Notes: generated by a model not told the origin, from the letters alone. A stretch of 64,000 bases of DNA from Photobacterium chitinilyticum (GCF_004104355.1 NZ_RJLM01000007.1:1-64000), one strand, 5' to 3'; counted from the first letter of the stretch, positions 47,407 to 55,766 are shown. Numbers and translations are program-made.

Positions 47407-48129
47407 ATGTCTAAGTCTCTTATCGTGATCACTGGTGCAAGTTCAGGCATCGGCGAAGCAACAGCGCGCAAACTGTCCGCAGAAGGACATCCGCTATTAT
47501 TGTTGGCCCGTCGTGTCGATCGCCTGGAAGCATTGCAGTTGCCGAATACACTGTGCCGCCAGGTGGACGTGACAGATGCCGATGCATTTTCCGCAGCTAT
47601 CAAGGACGCTGAAGCGCAATTCGGTCCGGTAGATTGCCTGATCAACAATGCCGGCGTGATGTTGCTTGGTCTGGCTCATGAGCAAGATCCGACTGAGTGG
47701 AAAACCATGTTTGACGTCAACGTGATGGGGCTGCTTAACGGTATCCATGTGGTACTGGCGGATATGAAAGCTCGCCAGCACGGCACTGTGATTAACATCA
47801 GCTCGGTAGCCGGTCGCAAGACCTTCCCGAGCCATGCAGCCTACTGCGGTACCAAGTTTGCGGTACATGCGATTACCGAAAACATCCGCGAAGAGGTCGC
47901 CGATGATAATGTTCGCTTTATTACGATTGCCCCGGGTGCGGTAGAAACAGAGCTGCTGAGCCATACGACCAGTGACGATATCAAAGCTGGCTACGAAGAG
48001 TGGAAAGATGGCATGGGCGGGGCGATTGTCCCGGACGATATTGCCAATGCCATCCGTTTTGCTTATCAGCAGCCGCAGAACCTGTGTATTCGCGAGATTG
48101 TCCTGGCTGCAACCCGCCAGCAGCCATAA
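47407..48129 (+). CDS. Short-chain dehydrogenase/reductase
   Basis: A 240-residue classical SDR. The NAD(P) motif TGASSGIG, the structural NNAG, and the catalytic Ser-Tyr-Lys set (INISSVAG and AAYCGTKFA) are present. The Arg residues after the glycine motif (LLARRVDRL) favour NADP. It is probably cytosolic, and the substrate is not predictable. Likely controlled by the divergent LysR protein. Close relatives in Vibrionaceae are usually annotated only as SDR oxidoreductases. Confidence 0.9.
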   Translation: MSKSLIVITGASSGIGEATARKLSAEGHPLLLLARRVDRLEALQLPNTLCRQVDVTDADAFSAAIKDAEAQFGPVDCLINNAGVMLLGLAHEQDPTEWKTMFDVNVMGLLNGIHVVLADMKARQHGTVINISSVAGRKTFPSHAAYCGTKFAVHAITENIREEVADDNVRFITIAPGAVETELLSHTTSDDIKAGYEEWKDGMGGAIVPDDIANAIRFAYQQPQNLCIREIVLAATRQQP

Positions 48130-48243
48130 TGTCAACATTCTGTTAGTAATAGACTAAAGCCAGAGTAAGCTCAGGTACTTACTCTAGCTTGCTGCTATAT
48201 TAAAAACTGGATTGCTGAGCTGTTGCTAATGGGAGACAAACGG

Positions 48244-49248
48244 GTGAGGCAAAAGGTTGTCTTTTTTGATTTACTTCGCTGTATGGCGGCTATTGCCGTT
48301 GTTGTGATCCATGTTCTTGGCCCTTATCGCGAGCAGCTTGGAGTGATTTCTGATAGTGCCTGGCTCACAGCCACTAGTTTTAATAGCTTTAGCCGGTGGG
48401 CCGTGCCGGTCTTTATTATGATCACCGGCGCACTGATGCTGACCGATAACCGTGATTTTGATTTAAACTATTATGTAAGGCGGCGCCTTGGCAAGGTGTT
48501 AGTTCCCTTTCTGGTTTGGTCTGTTTTTTATGCCGTACTATCAGGCCTGACGGCATCTGGATTCAATAGTACGACTGTGCTTGAGACGCTGGTAGCGCTG
48601 CCCGAGCATGAAACCTATTATCACCTCGGTTTCTTTTACTATTTCATTCCGCTGTATTTTGTGGTGCCTTTCCTTCGCTATTATGTTCAGCATACCGACC
48701 GCACAGGGGCGATAGCGCTCACTATTGCCTGGCTGGTACTGACAACGATGTTCCTGTTTAGAATCGATGGATTATGGAGTCATAAGCTGATTTTATATAG
48801 CGGGTACTTACTTCTAGGCTATTGCTTATTTCAGTATCGATGGCCGGCACTGAAATGGCTTGTTGTGCTGGGAGGGGCTGGATTGCTGCTGACTGATTAT
48901 ATGGTTGTCAGTAACAGCTTTTCTGCCGGGGAATATACCGTTGGGCGCTGGATGTCCTACAAAACTGTCAATACGGCGTTGATCGCTGCCATGATTTTTG
49001 CTCTGTGCCAGCAGTATAGTGGACGTCTGAGTCAGATCTGGCTGGTGCGGATTGCTTTTATGAGCCGCTACAGCCTCGGTATTTATCTGCTGCACCCAAT
49101 ATTTCTATGGCCGGTACGAGAGTATGATCTGTATTTTGCCCATCCGCTTATTATGATCCCGTTTTGGACCCTGATTTGTACCGGGTTGGCGCTGACTGCC
49201 AGCTGGCTATTGGCGAAGGGGACGAAAACAGCATGGCTGGTTCCTTAG
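48244..49248 (+). CDS. Membrane acyltransferase (acyltransferase 3 family, YiaH/WecH-like)
   Basis: A polytopic protein of about 334 residues and some ten membrane segments. The family hallmark FFDLLRCMAAIAVVVIHVLGP carries the Arg and catalytic-type His of acyltransferase 3 enzymes. They O-acetylate or acylate surface glycans; WecH modifies enterobacterial common antigen. No polysaccharide genes are adjacent, so the acceptor is unknown. The GTG at 48244 follows GGGAGA by seven bases and is preferred; an ATG at 48229 lacks a ribosome site. Confidence 0.83.
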   Translation: MRQKVVFFDLLRCMAAIAVVVIHVLGPYREQLGVISDSAWLTATSFNSFSRWAVPVFIMITGALMLTDNRDFDLNYYVRRRLGKVLVPFLVWSVFYAVLSGLTASGFNSTTVLETLVALPEHETYYHLGFFYYFIPLYFVVPFLRYYVQHTDRTGAIALTIAWLVLTTMFLFRIDGLWSHKLILYSGYLLLGYCLFQYRWPALKWLVVLGGAGLLLTDYMVVSNSFSAGEYTVGRWMSYKTVNTALIAAMIFALCQQYSGRLSQIWLVRIAFMSRYSLGIYLLHPIFLWPVREYDLYFAHPLIMIPFWTLICTGLALTASWLLAKGTKTAWLVP

Positions 49249-49276
49249 GTGACCAGCCATTTTGTTGGTCGGATGG

Positions 49277-49609
49277 CTAGTCTCGCTCTAGGGCGAAGTG
49301 AATAAATGATAACCCTTTATAGGTCATGGTGCCGCGATCGCCTGGATTGAGTGCATGGTAATAATGTATGCCGGCCATGAATTCGCGTTTGGGACCACCC
49401 TTGGCGGGTTGAACATAAATCCAGTATTCTTCGTTATCTTCACCTGGCTGAGCACCAATGATAGCCACGCTTTGTTTATCCAGAACTTCGACATCAATTT
49501 TTTGCTCGGGGGCATTTTCTCCCTGCACATGGCGTCGATAAAAGCGGATAAAATAAAAAATGGAGATAACAAACAAGATGGCAACGGCCAGCACAATCCA
49601 TAGTGGCAT
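49277..49609 (-). CDS. yhhM: DUF2500 membrane-anchored protein (YhhM)
   Basis: A 110-residue protein with one N-terminal membrane segment (LWIVLAVAILFVISIFYFI) and a small beta-rich domain containing YWIYVQPAKGGPKREF and GDRGTMTYKGLSF, the DUF2500 pattern. In E. coli yhhM lies in the same block as yhhL, yhhN and rsmD, all present here within 5 kb. The function is unknown. AAGGAG seven bases before the ATG fixes the start. Confidence 0.88.
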   Translation of the reverse strand: MPLWIVLAVAILFVISIFYFIRFYRRHVQGENAPEQKIDVEVLDKQSVAIIGAQPGEDNEEYWIYVQPAKGGPKREFMAGIHYYHALNPGDRGTMTYKGLSFIHFALERD

Positions 49610-49868
49610 CAATGTACTCCTTGATCAGTCGGGCAACACAGTGGGCATTATTATTATTGATTGTCGTGCCGAGCTGTACATCCAAAATAGTAAACCGTGA
49701 CCGCTACAGGGTTTTGCCGATCGGGCAATAACCGAATATACCCAGAGGCAATATTACTGCAGAAGCCCCTGTTAGGTGAAAAGGGTTGTAAATCATTGTC
49801 AGCAGGCTTTGCATGTACATCAAGTCACGATAAGGTAAGTAGGTAGAGAGCAGAAAGGAGATCGGCGT

Positions 49869-50234
49869 ATGGCCAATATTGAGTTAGTCGTGACGCGTTC
49901 AAGGCGGATTGAGCACTTACTTCGCCAACACTATCATGCCGAAGGAAAAGGCTTACATCAGCTTATTACTAGCTGTGAAGAGCGGCTACCCCACGAGATC
50001 ATTCCCAAGCTTCGTTTCGTTGCGTCGGTACGGAATAAAACTGTTCATGAAGAGGGTTACAAGCTGGATGACAAGCCGGGCTTTCTGGCCGCCTGTCGAG
50101 ATTGCGAAGATGAGCTGACACCTCGTAGTGGGCGCTTTGTCTGGACTGTCGCCGCATTTGTCGTATTGGGTTTTACCGCTTTGGCCATCTGGTTTTATTC
50201 TGAGCATTGGCACCGTATTAATTTAACGCCTTAG
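49869..50234 (+). CDS. Small membrane-anchored protein with HEPN/DUF4145-like domain
   Basis: A 121-residue protein. The soluble helical part (1-85) contains VRNKTVHEEGY: Arg55-Asn56-x3-His60, the Rx4-6H motif of HEPN domains and very like DUF4145. A single membrane segment (about 90-110, FVWTVAAFVVLGFTALAIWFY) follows near the C-terminus, so the HEPN-like part faces the cytoplasm if oriented conventionally. HEPN proteins are often RNases or RNA-binding partners; whether this one is catalytic is unknown. Ribosome site AAAGGAGA precedes the ATG. It has its own promoter region and a terminator about 100 bases on. Confidence 0.75.
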   Translation: MANIELVVTRSRRIEHLLRQHYHAEGKGLHQLITSCEERLPHEIIPKLRFVASVRNKTVHEEGYKLDDKPGFLAACRDCEDELTPRSGRFVWTVAAFVVLGFTALAIWFYSEHWHRINLTP

Positions 50235-50332
50235 AGATCAGTGAGTTCCAAATTTATAACACTACTTTCAACCTTCTCTATTGTTTGTCCGGATATAGGG
50301 ACTTAACCTTCAAGCTATAATCTGTTAAGACG

Positions 50333-50362
50333 AAAAAAGGTGCCGAAAGGCACCTTTTTTTT
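50333..50362. terminator. Bidirectional terminator for the HEPN-like gene and a small ORF
   Basis: GGTGCC/GGCACC stem with a four-base loop, six A before and eight T after, giving U-tails on both strands. It follows the HEPN-like gene (plus) and the 26-codon ORF (minus). Confidence 0.9.
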
Positions 50363-50378
50363 GAATTTTTTATATTGC

Positions 50379-50459
50379 TTAGTAGATAACAGGCAGCGTC
50401 ATTAAACCGACAACCACTGCGATCATCATAAGCCCTTGTTTTTGAGATGTTGTGAACAT
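50379..50459 (-). CDS. Small membrane protein, 26 residues
   Basis: A very short gene. The peptide starts MFTTSQKQGLMM and continues IAVVVGLMTLPVIY: a polar, positively charged N-terminus and one hydrophobic segment just long enough to span or insert in the inner membrane. AAGGA eight bases before the ATG (minus strand) is a good ribosome site, and a strong intrinsic terminator begins 17 bases after the stop codon. These two signals make it a likely real gene. The function is unknown; such peptides often bind larger membrane complexes. I do not recognise it with certainty. Confidence 0.65.
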   Translation of the reverse strand: MFTTSQKQGLMMIAVVVGLMTLPVIY

Positions 50460-51286
50460 AGGTAAGATCCTTGTGTTGCTGCTGATTATGTCTTGGTAAT
50501 TAGAATAGCACTGTTTTTGGTCTTTAGGCAAGTCTGAATGCTGAAAAGTCAGTAAAGGTTAGGTTATGTTGGCTTTATATGGGTGTTTTACGCTAAAGAA
50601 ATTGTGTTTTTTGGTCAGGTTAAATAGTGTTCTTATTATTACTTCTAGTTATTGTGTTGTGTAACTCGTTGTTTTTTATGGTTTAAATTGTGTGATCTGG
50701 CTCTTTTTTTATCTTTGCTTATATTTTTGTGGGTTTTACTGATCATATCTTGCTGTGTGGTTCGTGTGGCTGTTTTTGTTTGGTTGGCTCTTTTGAGGGG
50801 GGAGCGGTGAGAAGAGGGTTGAGATCTGTGTTAGATAATTATGCTATTTTTTTGGTTGGTTAAAGTGTTTGTGTTTGGTTTTGGGTCAAATAAACTGTCG
50901 CTTCTTTCAATGCGGGGTATTCTCTATTTTGCTTGTCTTTTTGCTTTTAAGTCATTGATAATAATATCCATATGTTCGTTGTTTGTTACTTGAAGTGTGG
51001 GTGGTTAGGGGGGCATTTTACCCGATATCTTTATCAAAGCTTATTATTCACTACCTTGATATAAGGCAATCGTTTGCCAGGGTGGTTTTGTTATCCTGTG
51101 GCCTGTCTCATAAGGCTTAAGGAACGGAGCTGCAAGTTTTTACCGAGTTACAAAGCTTGCCGTTCTGGGTGATGATGTCTTAGCGTTTTTACAAGCGGGG
51201 TCTAGTTCTGGTGGATCCCTGCTAGACAATCCTGGTTGGGTTTCTAAACTGTCCCTGCTTATAACTATAATTATACTGGTGATGCT
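50460..51286. other. Long G+T-skewed gene-free region
   Basis: About 830 bases with no supported gene. The plus strand is rich in T and G: in 50641-50880 I count 20 C and 34 A in 240 bases, so G+T is about 77%. It should hold the promoters of the 26-codon gene (minus) and of yhhN (plus). No tRNA, terminator or clear operator is evident. Confidence 0.6.
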
Positions 51287-51910
51287 ATGTGGGTTTGGTT
51301 AGCCATATCTTTATCTGCTTTATTACATATTACAGCTGCGTACCACGGCCCTAGATGGCAGTACTATTTTTTTAAGCCGTTTACCATGGTGCTACTGCTG
51401 CTACTGGCCTGGCAGTCGGGACTCGAGAGTATTTATCACCAAGCCATTTTTATCGGCTTGGTGTTGTCTGTCATTGGCGATATTTTCCTGATGCTGCCTA
51501 AAGACAGGTTTATCGTTGGCCTGGGCAGCTTTCTTCTCGCCCATATTGCCTATTCGCTGGCATTCTGGAGTCAACTGGACGGCAACATGGTGTGGTGGCT
51601 GCCTGCGATGCTTGTCGGTGGCGGGATCATTGTATTTTTGTTGTTGTTGCCTTCGCTTGGCGCGTTGATTACCCCGGTTGCCATCTATATTGCGATTATT
51701 GTGCAGATGACTTGGGCGGCGGGTGAGTTCTGGCTGACCGTGGGTTCAACAGCCGGACTGCTGGCTTTCGTTGGTGCCTTGGTATTTATTGTTTCTGACA
51801 CGGTACTGGCGGTCGATCGCTTCCGGGGGCCATTTAAACCCTCTACTACGGTTATTATGTCTAGTTACTACCTGGCGCAATCATTGTTTGTTGCTACGCT
51901 ATTGGTCTAA
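51287..51910 (+). CDS. yhhN: YhhN family membrane protein (lysoplasmalogenase-like)
   Basis: A 207-residue inner-membrane protein with about seven to eight hydrophobic segments. The family tracts LVLSVIGDIFLMLPKDRFIVGLGSFLLAHIAYSLAF and SDTVLAVDRF carry the conserved Asp residues of the YhhN/TMEM86 family, whose eukaryotic members hydrolyse lysoplasmalogen. Activity in bacteria lacking plasmalogens is uncertain. yhhN belongs to the yhhL-yhhM-yhhN block next to rsmD in E. coli. Confidence 0.88.
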   Translation: MWVWLAISLSALLHITAAYHGPRWQYYFFKPFTMVLLLLLAWQSGLESIYHQAIFIGLVLSVIGDIFLMLPKDRFIVGLGSFLLAHIAYSLAFWSQLDGNMVWWLPAMLVGGGIIVFLLLLPSLGALITPVAIYIAIIVQMTWAAGEFWLTVGSTAGLLAFVGALVFIVSDTVLAVDRFRGPFKPSTTVIMSSYYLAQSLFVATLLV

Positions 51911-52008
51911 GTTGGCCGGATTGCTCATAGCGGTTTGAAATAAAACGTTGATGATATGGTCTTTGTAGCTAAGTTGCCGGGAGTGGGTAACCAAATTAGA
52001 AGGAGCAT

Positions 52009-52323
52009 ATGATGAGCGGGCCGTGGATCAAGGTATACGACGCAGCCAATAACTTGGAGGCGCATAGTATCAAGGGGATGCTGGAGAGCGAGCGTATTGA
52101 GGTGCAGCTCAGTGGCGAAAATCTGTCAGCGGCAACAGGTGAGTTGCCTACGGATGTGCTGCAAGTGGGGCTCTGGGTTCAGGAAGAGCAGGTTTCATCG
52201 GCTAGGCAACAACTTGAGCGCTATGAAAACACGACATACAACGGTTGGAAGTGCCACCATTGTGCCGAGTACAATGAGGGCCAGTTTGAAATTTGCTGGC
52301 AGTGCGGCCACGACAAGCCTTAA
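52009..52323 (+). CDS. DUF2007 protein with C-terminal zinc ribbon
   Basis: A 104-residue protein. The first 65 residues (KVYDAANNLEAHSIKGMLESERIEVQLSGEN) are the DUF2007 signal-transducing-like fold. The C-terminal CHHCAEYNEGQFEICWQCG supplies two Cys pairs for a zinc ribbon. The function is unknown. AAGGAG precedes a double ATG (52009, 52012). It may bind nucleic acid or a protein partner through the ribbon, but that is a guess. Confidence 0.82.
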   Translation: MMSGPWIKVYDAANNLEAHSIKGMLESERIEVQLSGENLSAATGELPTDVLQVGLWVQEEQVSSARQQLERYENTTYNGWKCHHCAEYNEGQFEICWQCGHDKP

Positions 52324-52421
52324 AGGTGCATCTTAAATGCTCTTAATTGTTCTGGGTCAACCCTGGGTGAGGGGCTTGTGGTTTAATACGGACAGATGTT
52401 CTATTGACTGCGAGTAATACT

Positions 52422-52661
52422 ATGAATCAGATCCATGCTCACAATGTTCTAAACATGCTGCTTGCTGCCGAGACGCCTTATTCTGTTGAATCACTAAAAC
52501 AAGCAGTTATTGCTGAATATGGTGAAGAGGCGCGTTTTCATACCTGTAGTCTGCAAGATTTAACCTTTGATGCGCTATTAACTTTCTTGCTAGATCGCCG
52601 GAAGGTTATTCAAGATGGTGATACCATTACGGTTAATCGTGAACGTATGTGTAGTCACTAA
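52422..52661 (+). CDS. yecH: YecH family metal-binding protein
   Basis: A 79-residue protein starting MNQIHAHNVLNML, with EEARFHTCSLQDLTFDALLTFLLDR in the middle and a Cys-Ser-His end. It matches the small YecH family (E. coli YecH, 79 residues), annotated as metal-binding on the basis of conserved His and Cys. The function is not established. A TTG-initiated extension to 52404 is possible but not supported by the family start. Confidence 0.85.
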   Translation: MNQIHAHNVLNMLLAAETPYSVESLKQAVIAEYGEEARFHTCSLQDLTFDALLTFLLDRRKVIQDGDTITVNRERMCSH

Positions 52662-52690
52662 GCTGTAACCGGTAAAAAGATAGCTTTAAT

Positions 52691-52716
52691 GGTGGCAAAA
52701 TTATCGCCACCTTTTT
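52691..52716 (+). terminator. Terminator of yecH
   Basis: GGTGGC/GCCACC stem followed by five T, 30 bases after the stop codon. Confidence 0.8.
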
Positions 52717-52815
52717 GTTCGTTTGTTATACTTTCCCGCTTCTAGTCAGCTTTCTGGCTGACACTGTTGTTTTTCTTAATCTTCTTACGATTAATCTCTT
52801 TCTGAGGTCTGCTCT

Positions 52816-53409
52816 GTGGAAATAATCTCTGCGGCGGTCATGTTATTTTTGATCATGGATCCGCTCGGCAATCTGCCGGTAATGATATCGATCTTGCGGC
52901 ATATTGAGCCGAAAAGGCGACGAATTATTATGGTTCGTGAACTCTTGATCGCCTTGGTTATTTTGCTGGCGTTCCTGTTAGGTGGCCAGAACCTGCTTAA
53001 TTTCCTGCATGTTTCGGCGGAAACGGTCAGTATCTCTGGCGGTATTATTCTGTTTTTGATCGCGATCAGAATGATTTTCCCTCAGCCGGGAGGCGTCACT
53101 GGACTGGCGGCTGGCGAGGAGCCTTTTATTGTGCCGATGGCAATTCCGATGATTGCAGGACCGTCGGTGCTGGCTTCTTTGCTGCTGCTGTCGAATCAGG
53201 AGCCGGGCCGGACCTGGGACTGGGTTCTGGCTGTTTTGTTGGCATGGGGCGCGTCGTTTGTGATTCTGATGTTCTATGAAGTATTTAATCGCCTGTTAGG
53301 TGAGAAAGGTCTGAAGGCCGTTGAACGTCTGATGGGTTTGTTGCTGATTATGATGTCGACCCAGATGCTGCTGGACGGGGTGCGTAAGTTCTTCCAGATA
53401 GGCGCTTAA
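52816..53409 (+). CDS. yhgN: MarC-family membrane protein YhgN
   Basis: A 197-residue inner-membrane protein with six hydrophobic segments, nearly collinear with E. coli YhgN (197 residues). Tracts include IISAAVMLFLIMDPLGNLPV, AETVSISGGIILFLIAIRMIFP, GEEPFIVPMAIPMIAGPSVLA and the C-terminal GLKAVERLMGLLLIMMSTQM. Annotated as an NAAT/MarC transporter; the substrate is unproven. It starts at GTG with GAGGT upstream. Confidence 0.92.
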   Translation: MEIISAAVMLFLIMDPLGNLPVMISILRHIEPKRRRIIMVRELLIALVILLAFLLGGQNLLNFLHVSAETVSISGGIILFLIAIRMIFPQPGGVTGLAAGEEPFIVPMAIPMIAGPSVLASLLLLSNQEPGRTWDWVLAVLLAWGASFVILMFYEVFNRLLGEKGLKAVERLMGLLLIMMSTQMLLDGVRKFFQIGA

Positions 53410-53424
53410 CAGTTTGGGCATAAC

Positions 53425-53454
53425 AAAAAGCGAGAGTTTTCACTCTCGCTTTTT
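53425..53454. terminator. Bidirectional terminator between yhgN and yhhL
   Basis: AAAAAGCGAGAG/CTCTCGCTTTTT arms around a short loop, with T-tracts on both strands between convergent genes. Confidence 0.92.
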
Positions 53455-53475
53455 ACTTTTAAGCCCTGTCCCGCC

Positions 53476-53742
53476 TTACATCATGTGTTTGCGGCGGATG
53501 TCGAGTAGGGAAAAGATACCGAAAATCAGTATTGACCATTTTTCCCAACGGCTCATCTTGATCTTGTCACCGAAAGCCCCGATGAAAATCAACATCTGCA
53601 GGCCGTGCATCATCAGCAGGAAGCCCGTCATAATATAAAGCGCCATAGCTGCAACGCCCGGGAAGGGATGGAAAATATTAACCAGCAGTACCAGCCAGAC
53701 GAATCCGATGGCGGCTTTTGCCAATAAAATTAACGCTTTCAT
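53476..53742 (-). CDS. yhhL: DUF1145 membrane protein (YhhL)
   Basis: An 88-residue protein with two to three hydrophobic segments (ALILLAKAAIGFVWLVLLVN and MALYIMTGFLLMMHGLQMLIF). The N-P-F motif in NIFHPFPG and the overall pattern fit DUF1145. The function is unknown. Its start codon overlaps the rsmD stop by four bases (53739-53742), so the two are translationally coupled, as rsmD-yhhL are in E. coli. Confidence 0.87.
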   Translation of the reverse strand: MKALILLAKAAIGFVWLVLLVNIFHPFPGVAAMALYIMTGFLLMMHGLQMLIFIGAFGDKIKMSRWEKWSILIFGIFSLLDIRRKHMM

Positions 53743-54344
53743 GCTTCCTCTCTTTCAAATAACCGGTAACAAACCTGTCCGGCTGTTTTTTCTTTGTGCA
53801 AATGCCAATGAATGGGTGTTTCGGGATCACCCAGTTCTTTTTCAGCTTCAATATAGATGATGGCATGGGGAGCTAACCAGCCGTTGGTTTCCAGCAGGTT
53901 GATAACATCCTGTAGCAAATTCTTACGAAATGGTGGGTCGATAAAGACGATATCGTATGGCGTTCCTTGCTTGTTGAGGAATGTTAGACTGTCCGTATTA
54001 TGTATATGCGCATTGTCGGCACCGACAGTTAGTCGATTTTTTTCCAACTGTTCGGCAGCTTTTTTGTCCAGTTCGAGCATGGTCACATTTTGCGCCCCGC
54101 GCGATAATGCTTCGAAGCTCAGGCTGCCACTGCCGGTAAACAGATCCAGGCAGTTAGCCTCATGGATATCTTGAGCTAACCAGTTGAAAACTGTCTCTTT
54201 TACTCGGTCAGTTGTGGGTCTGAGGCCTTCAACATCATGGACCGGAAGTTTACGTCCGCGCCAGCGCCCACTGATGATTCTTACGAACCCTTCCCGGCGG
54301 TTATTTGGCATATTTCGCCCTGATTGTTGCCTGCGTCTCGTCAT
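53739..54344 (-). CDS. rsmD: 16S rRNA (guanine966-N2)-methyltransferase RsmD
   Basis: A 201-residue SAM-dependent enzyme that methylates G966 of 16S rRNA. The N-terminal RIISGRWRGRKLPV, the substrate loop LRPTTDRVKETVFNWL, the SAM motif CLDLFTGSGSLSFEALSRGA and the catalytic DPPF (VFIDPPFRKN) are all present. The ATG at 54344 (MTRRRQQSGR) gives the family length; a longer frame to 54398 is rejected. It is divergent from ftsY, the conserved E. coli arrangement. Confidence 0.95.
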   Translation of the reverse strand: MTRRRQQSGRNMPNNRREGFVRIISGRWRGRKLPVHDVEGLRPTTDRVKETVFNWLAQDIHEANCLDLFTGSGSLSFEALSRGAQNVTMLELDKKAAEQLEKNRLTVGADNAHIHNTDSLTFLNKQGTPYDIVFIDPPFRKNLLQDVINLLETNGWLAPHAIIYIEAEKELGDPETPIHWHLHKEKTAGQVCYRLFEREEA

Positions 54345-54428
54345 AGATTTCTTCGACCGTTTAGAAAATGATAGTATACACCTGTTTTTAGGCTGCAAAT
54401 TGTACCAATCAAGCTCTAGGATTTGCCA

Positions 54429-55763
54429 ATGGCAGAAAAAAAGAAACGCGGATTATTTTCGTGGCTGGGTTTTGGTTCTGAAGAACAGACCGAGCAAGCT
54501 GAACTAAATAAAGACCACCAAGAGGTGGAAGCACAGGCTGATGCGTCCCAAACTGAGTCCACTTACGATGACGTTGCGGACACAAAAGCGACAGAAGAAG
54601 CCGATGCCTTGGCGGCTGCCAAAGCAGCAGAAGAGGTCGAAGCCTTGGCGGCTGCCAAAGCGGCAGAAGAGGCCGAAGCCTTGGCGGCTGCCAAAGCAGC
54701 AGAAGAGGCCGAAGCCTTGGCGGCTGCCAAAGCAGCAGAAGAGGCCGAAGCCTTGGCGGCTGCCACAGCGGCAGAAGAGGCCGATGCCTTAGCGGCTGCC
54801 CAAGCAGAAACCACTGTTCATGAGCAGGAGAAACCGAAGAGTGAAGGCTTCTTTGCCCGCTTGATGCGTGGTCTTAAGAAAACGAAAACTAACTTCGGTA
54901 CCGGCTTCTTTGGGCTGTTTTCTGGTAAAAAAATCGATGAAGATCTATTCGAGGAGCTGGAAGAACAGCTACTGATAGCTGATGTAGGTATGGATACCAC
55001 GCTGAAGATCATTGAAAGCCTGACAGAAAAGGCCGATCGCAAGGATCTTAAAGATGGCGAGGCCCTCTACGGGCTGCTCAAAGATGAGCTGGGCGAAATG
55101 CTGGAGAAGGTTGAACAACCTCTGGTGGTGGATACCAACAAGAAGCCGTTCGTCATTCTGATGGTCGGCGTCAACGGTGTGGGCAAAACCACCACGATTG
55201 GCAAGCTGGCCAAGCAGTTCCAGCAAGAAGGCAAGTCTGTGATGCTGGCGGCCGGTGATACTTTCCGTGCAGCAGCCGTAGAACAGCTGCAGGTATGGGG
55301 CGAGCGAAATAATGTTCCTGTTGTTGCCCAGCATACTGGCGCCGATAGCGCATCGGTTATTTTTGATGCGATTGAATCGGCTAAGGCTCGCAATGTTGAC
55401 GTAGTGATTGCCGATACGGCGGGTCGTCTGCAGAACAAAGGCAACCTGATGGAAGAGCTGCGCAAGATTGTGCGTGTGATGAAGAAGGTTGACCCGCAGG
55501 CACCCCATGAAATTATGCTTACAGTCGATGCCGGTACGGGACAGAACGCGATCAGCCAGGCTAAATTGTTCAGTGAAGTAGCACCGGTTTCGGGTATAAC
55601 AATTACCAAGCTGGACGGTACGGCTAAAGGTGGGGTGATCTTCGCCGTGGCCGATCAGTTCAATATTCCAATCCGATATATTGGTATTGGCGAAGGAATT
55701 GATGATTTACGTCCGTTTGCGGCCAGTGAGTTTATTGAAGCGCTGTTTAGTGACGAGGAATAA
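54429..55763 (+). CDS. ftsY: Signal recognition particle receptor FtsY
   Basis: A 444-residue SRP receptor GTPase that brings ribosome-SRP complexes to SecYEG. The N-terminal MAEKKKRGLFSWLGFG is followed by a long acidic A domain (about 20-135) composed largely of a 12-residue Ala/Glu repeat. The NG domain starts near residue 140 with GFFARLMRGLKKTKTNFG; G motifs are GVNGVGKTTTIGKLA, DTAGRLQNKGNL and TKLDGTAKGG. The start at 54429 has AGGA upstream. First gene of the ftsY-ftsE-ftsX operon. Confidence 0.97.
   Translation: MAEKKKRGLFSWLGFGSEEQTEQAELNKDHQEVEAQADASQTESTYDDVADTKATEEADALAAAKAAEEVEALAAAKAAEEAEALAAAKAAEEAEALAAAKAAEEAEALAAATAAEEADALAAAQAETTVHEQEKPKSEGFFARLMRGLKKTKTNFGTGFFGLFSGKKIDEDLFEELEEQLLIADVGMDTTLKIIESLTEKADRKDLKDGEALYGLLKDELGEMLEKVEQPLVVDTNKKPFVILMVGVNGVGKTTTIGKLAKQFQQEGKSVMLAAGDTFRAAAVEQLQVWGERNNVPVVAQHTGADSASVIFDAIESAKARNVDVVIADTAGRLQNKGNLMEELRKIVRVMKKVDPQAPHEIMLTVDAGTGQNAISQAKLFSEVAPVSGITITKLDGTAKGGVIFAVADQFNIPIRYIGIGEGIDDLRPFAASEFIEALFSDEE
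54606..54809 (+). repeat. 36-bp tandem repeat in the FtsY A domain
   Basis: Five full units starting at 54606, 54642, 54678, 54714 and 54750, plus a partial one at 54786. Each encodes 12 residues of the ALAAAKAAEEAE type. Units 3 and 4 look identical; the others differ by a few bases. The unit length is a multiple of three, so copy-number change keeps the frame. Confidence 0.93.
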
Positions 55764-55766
55764 GTC

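Noticed and set aside
54606-54809. CRISPR-like repeat array
   Set aside because: The 36-bp units are contiguous with no spacers and encode an in-frame peptide repeat in FtsY; no cas genes are nearby.
54563-54814. Minus-strand Ala/Ser-rich open frame
   Set aside because: It is produced by the 36-bp repeat of ftsY read on the opposite strand; low complexity and no ribosome site.
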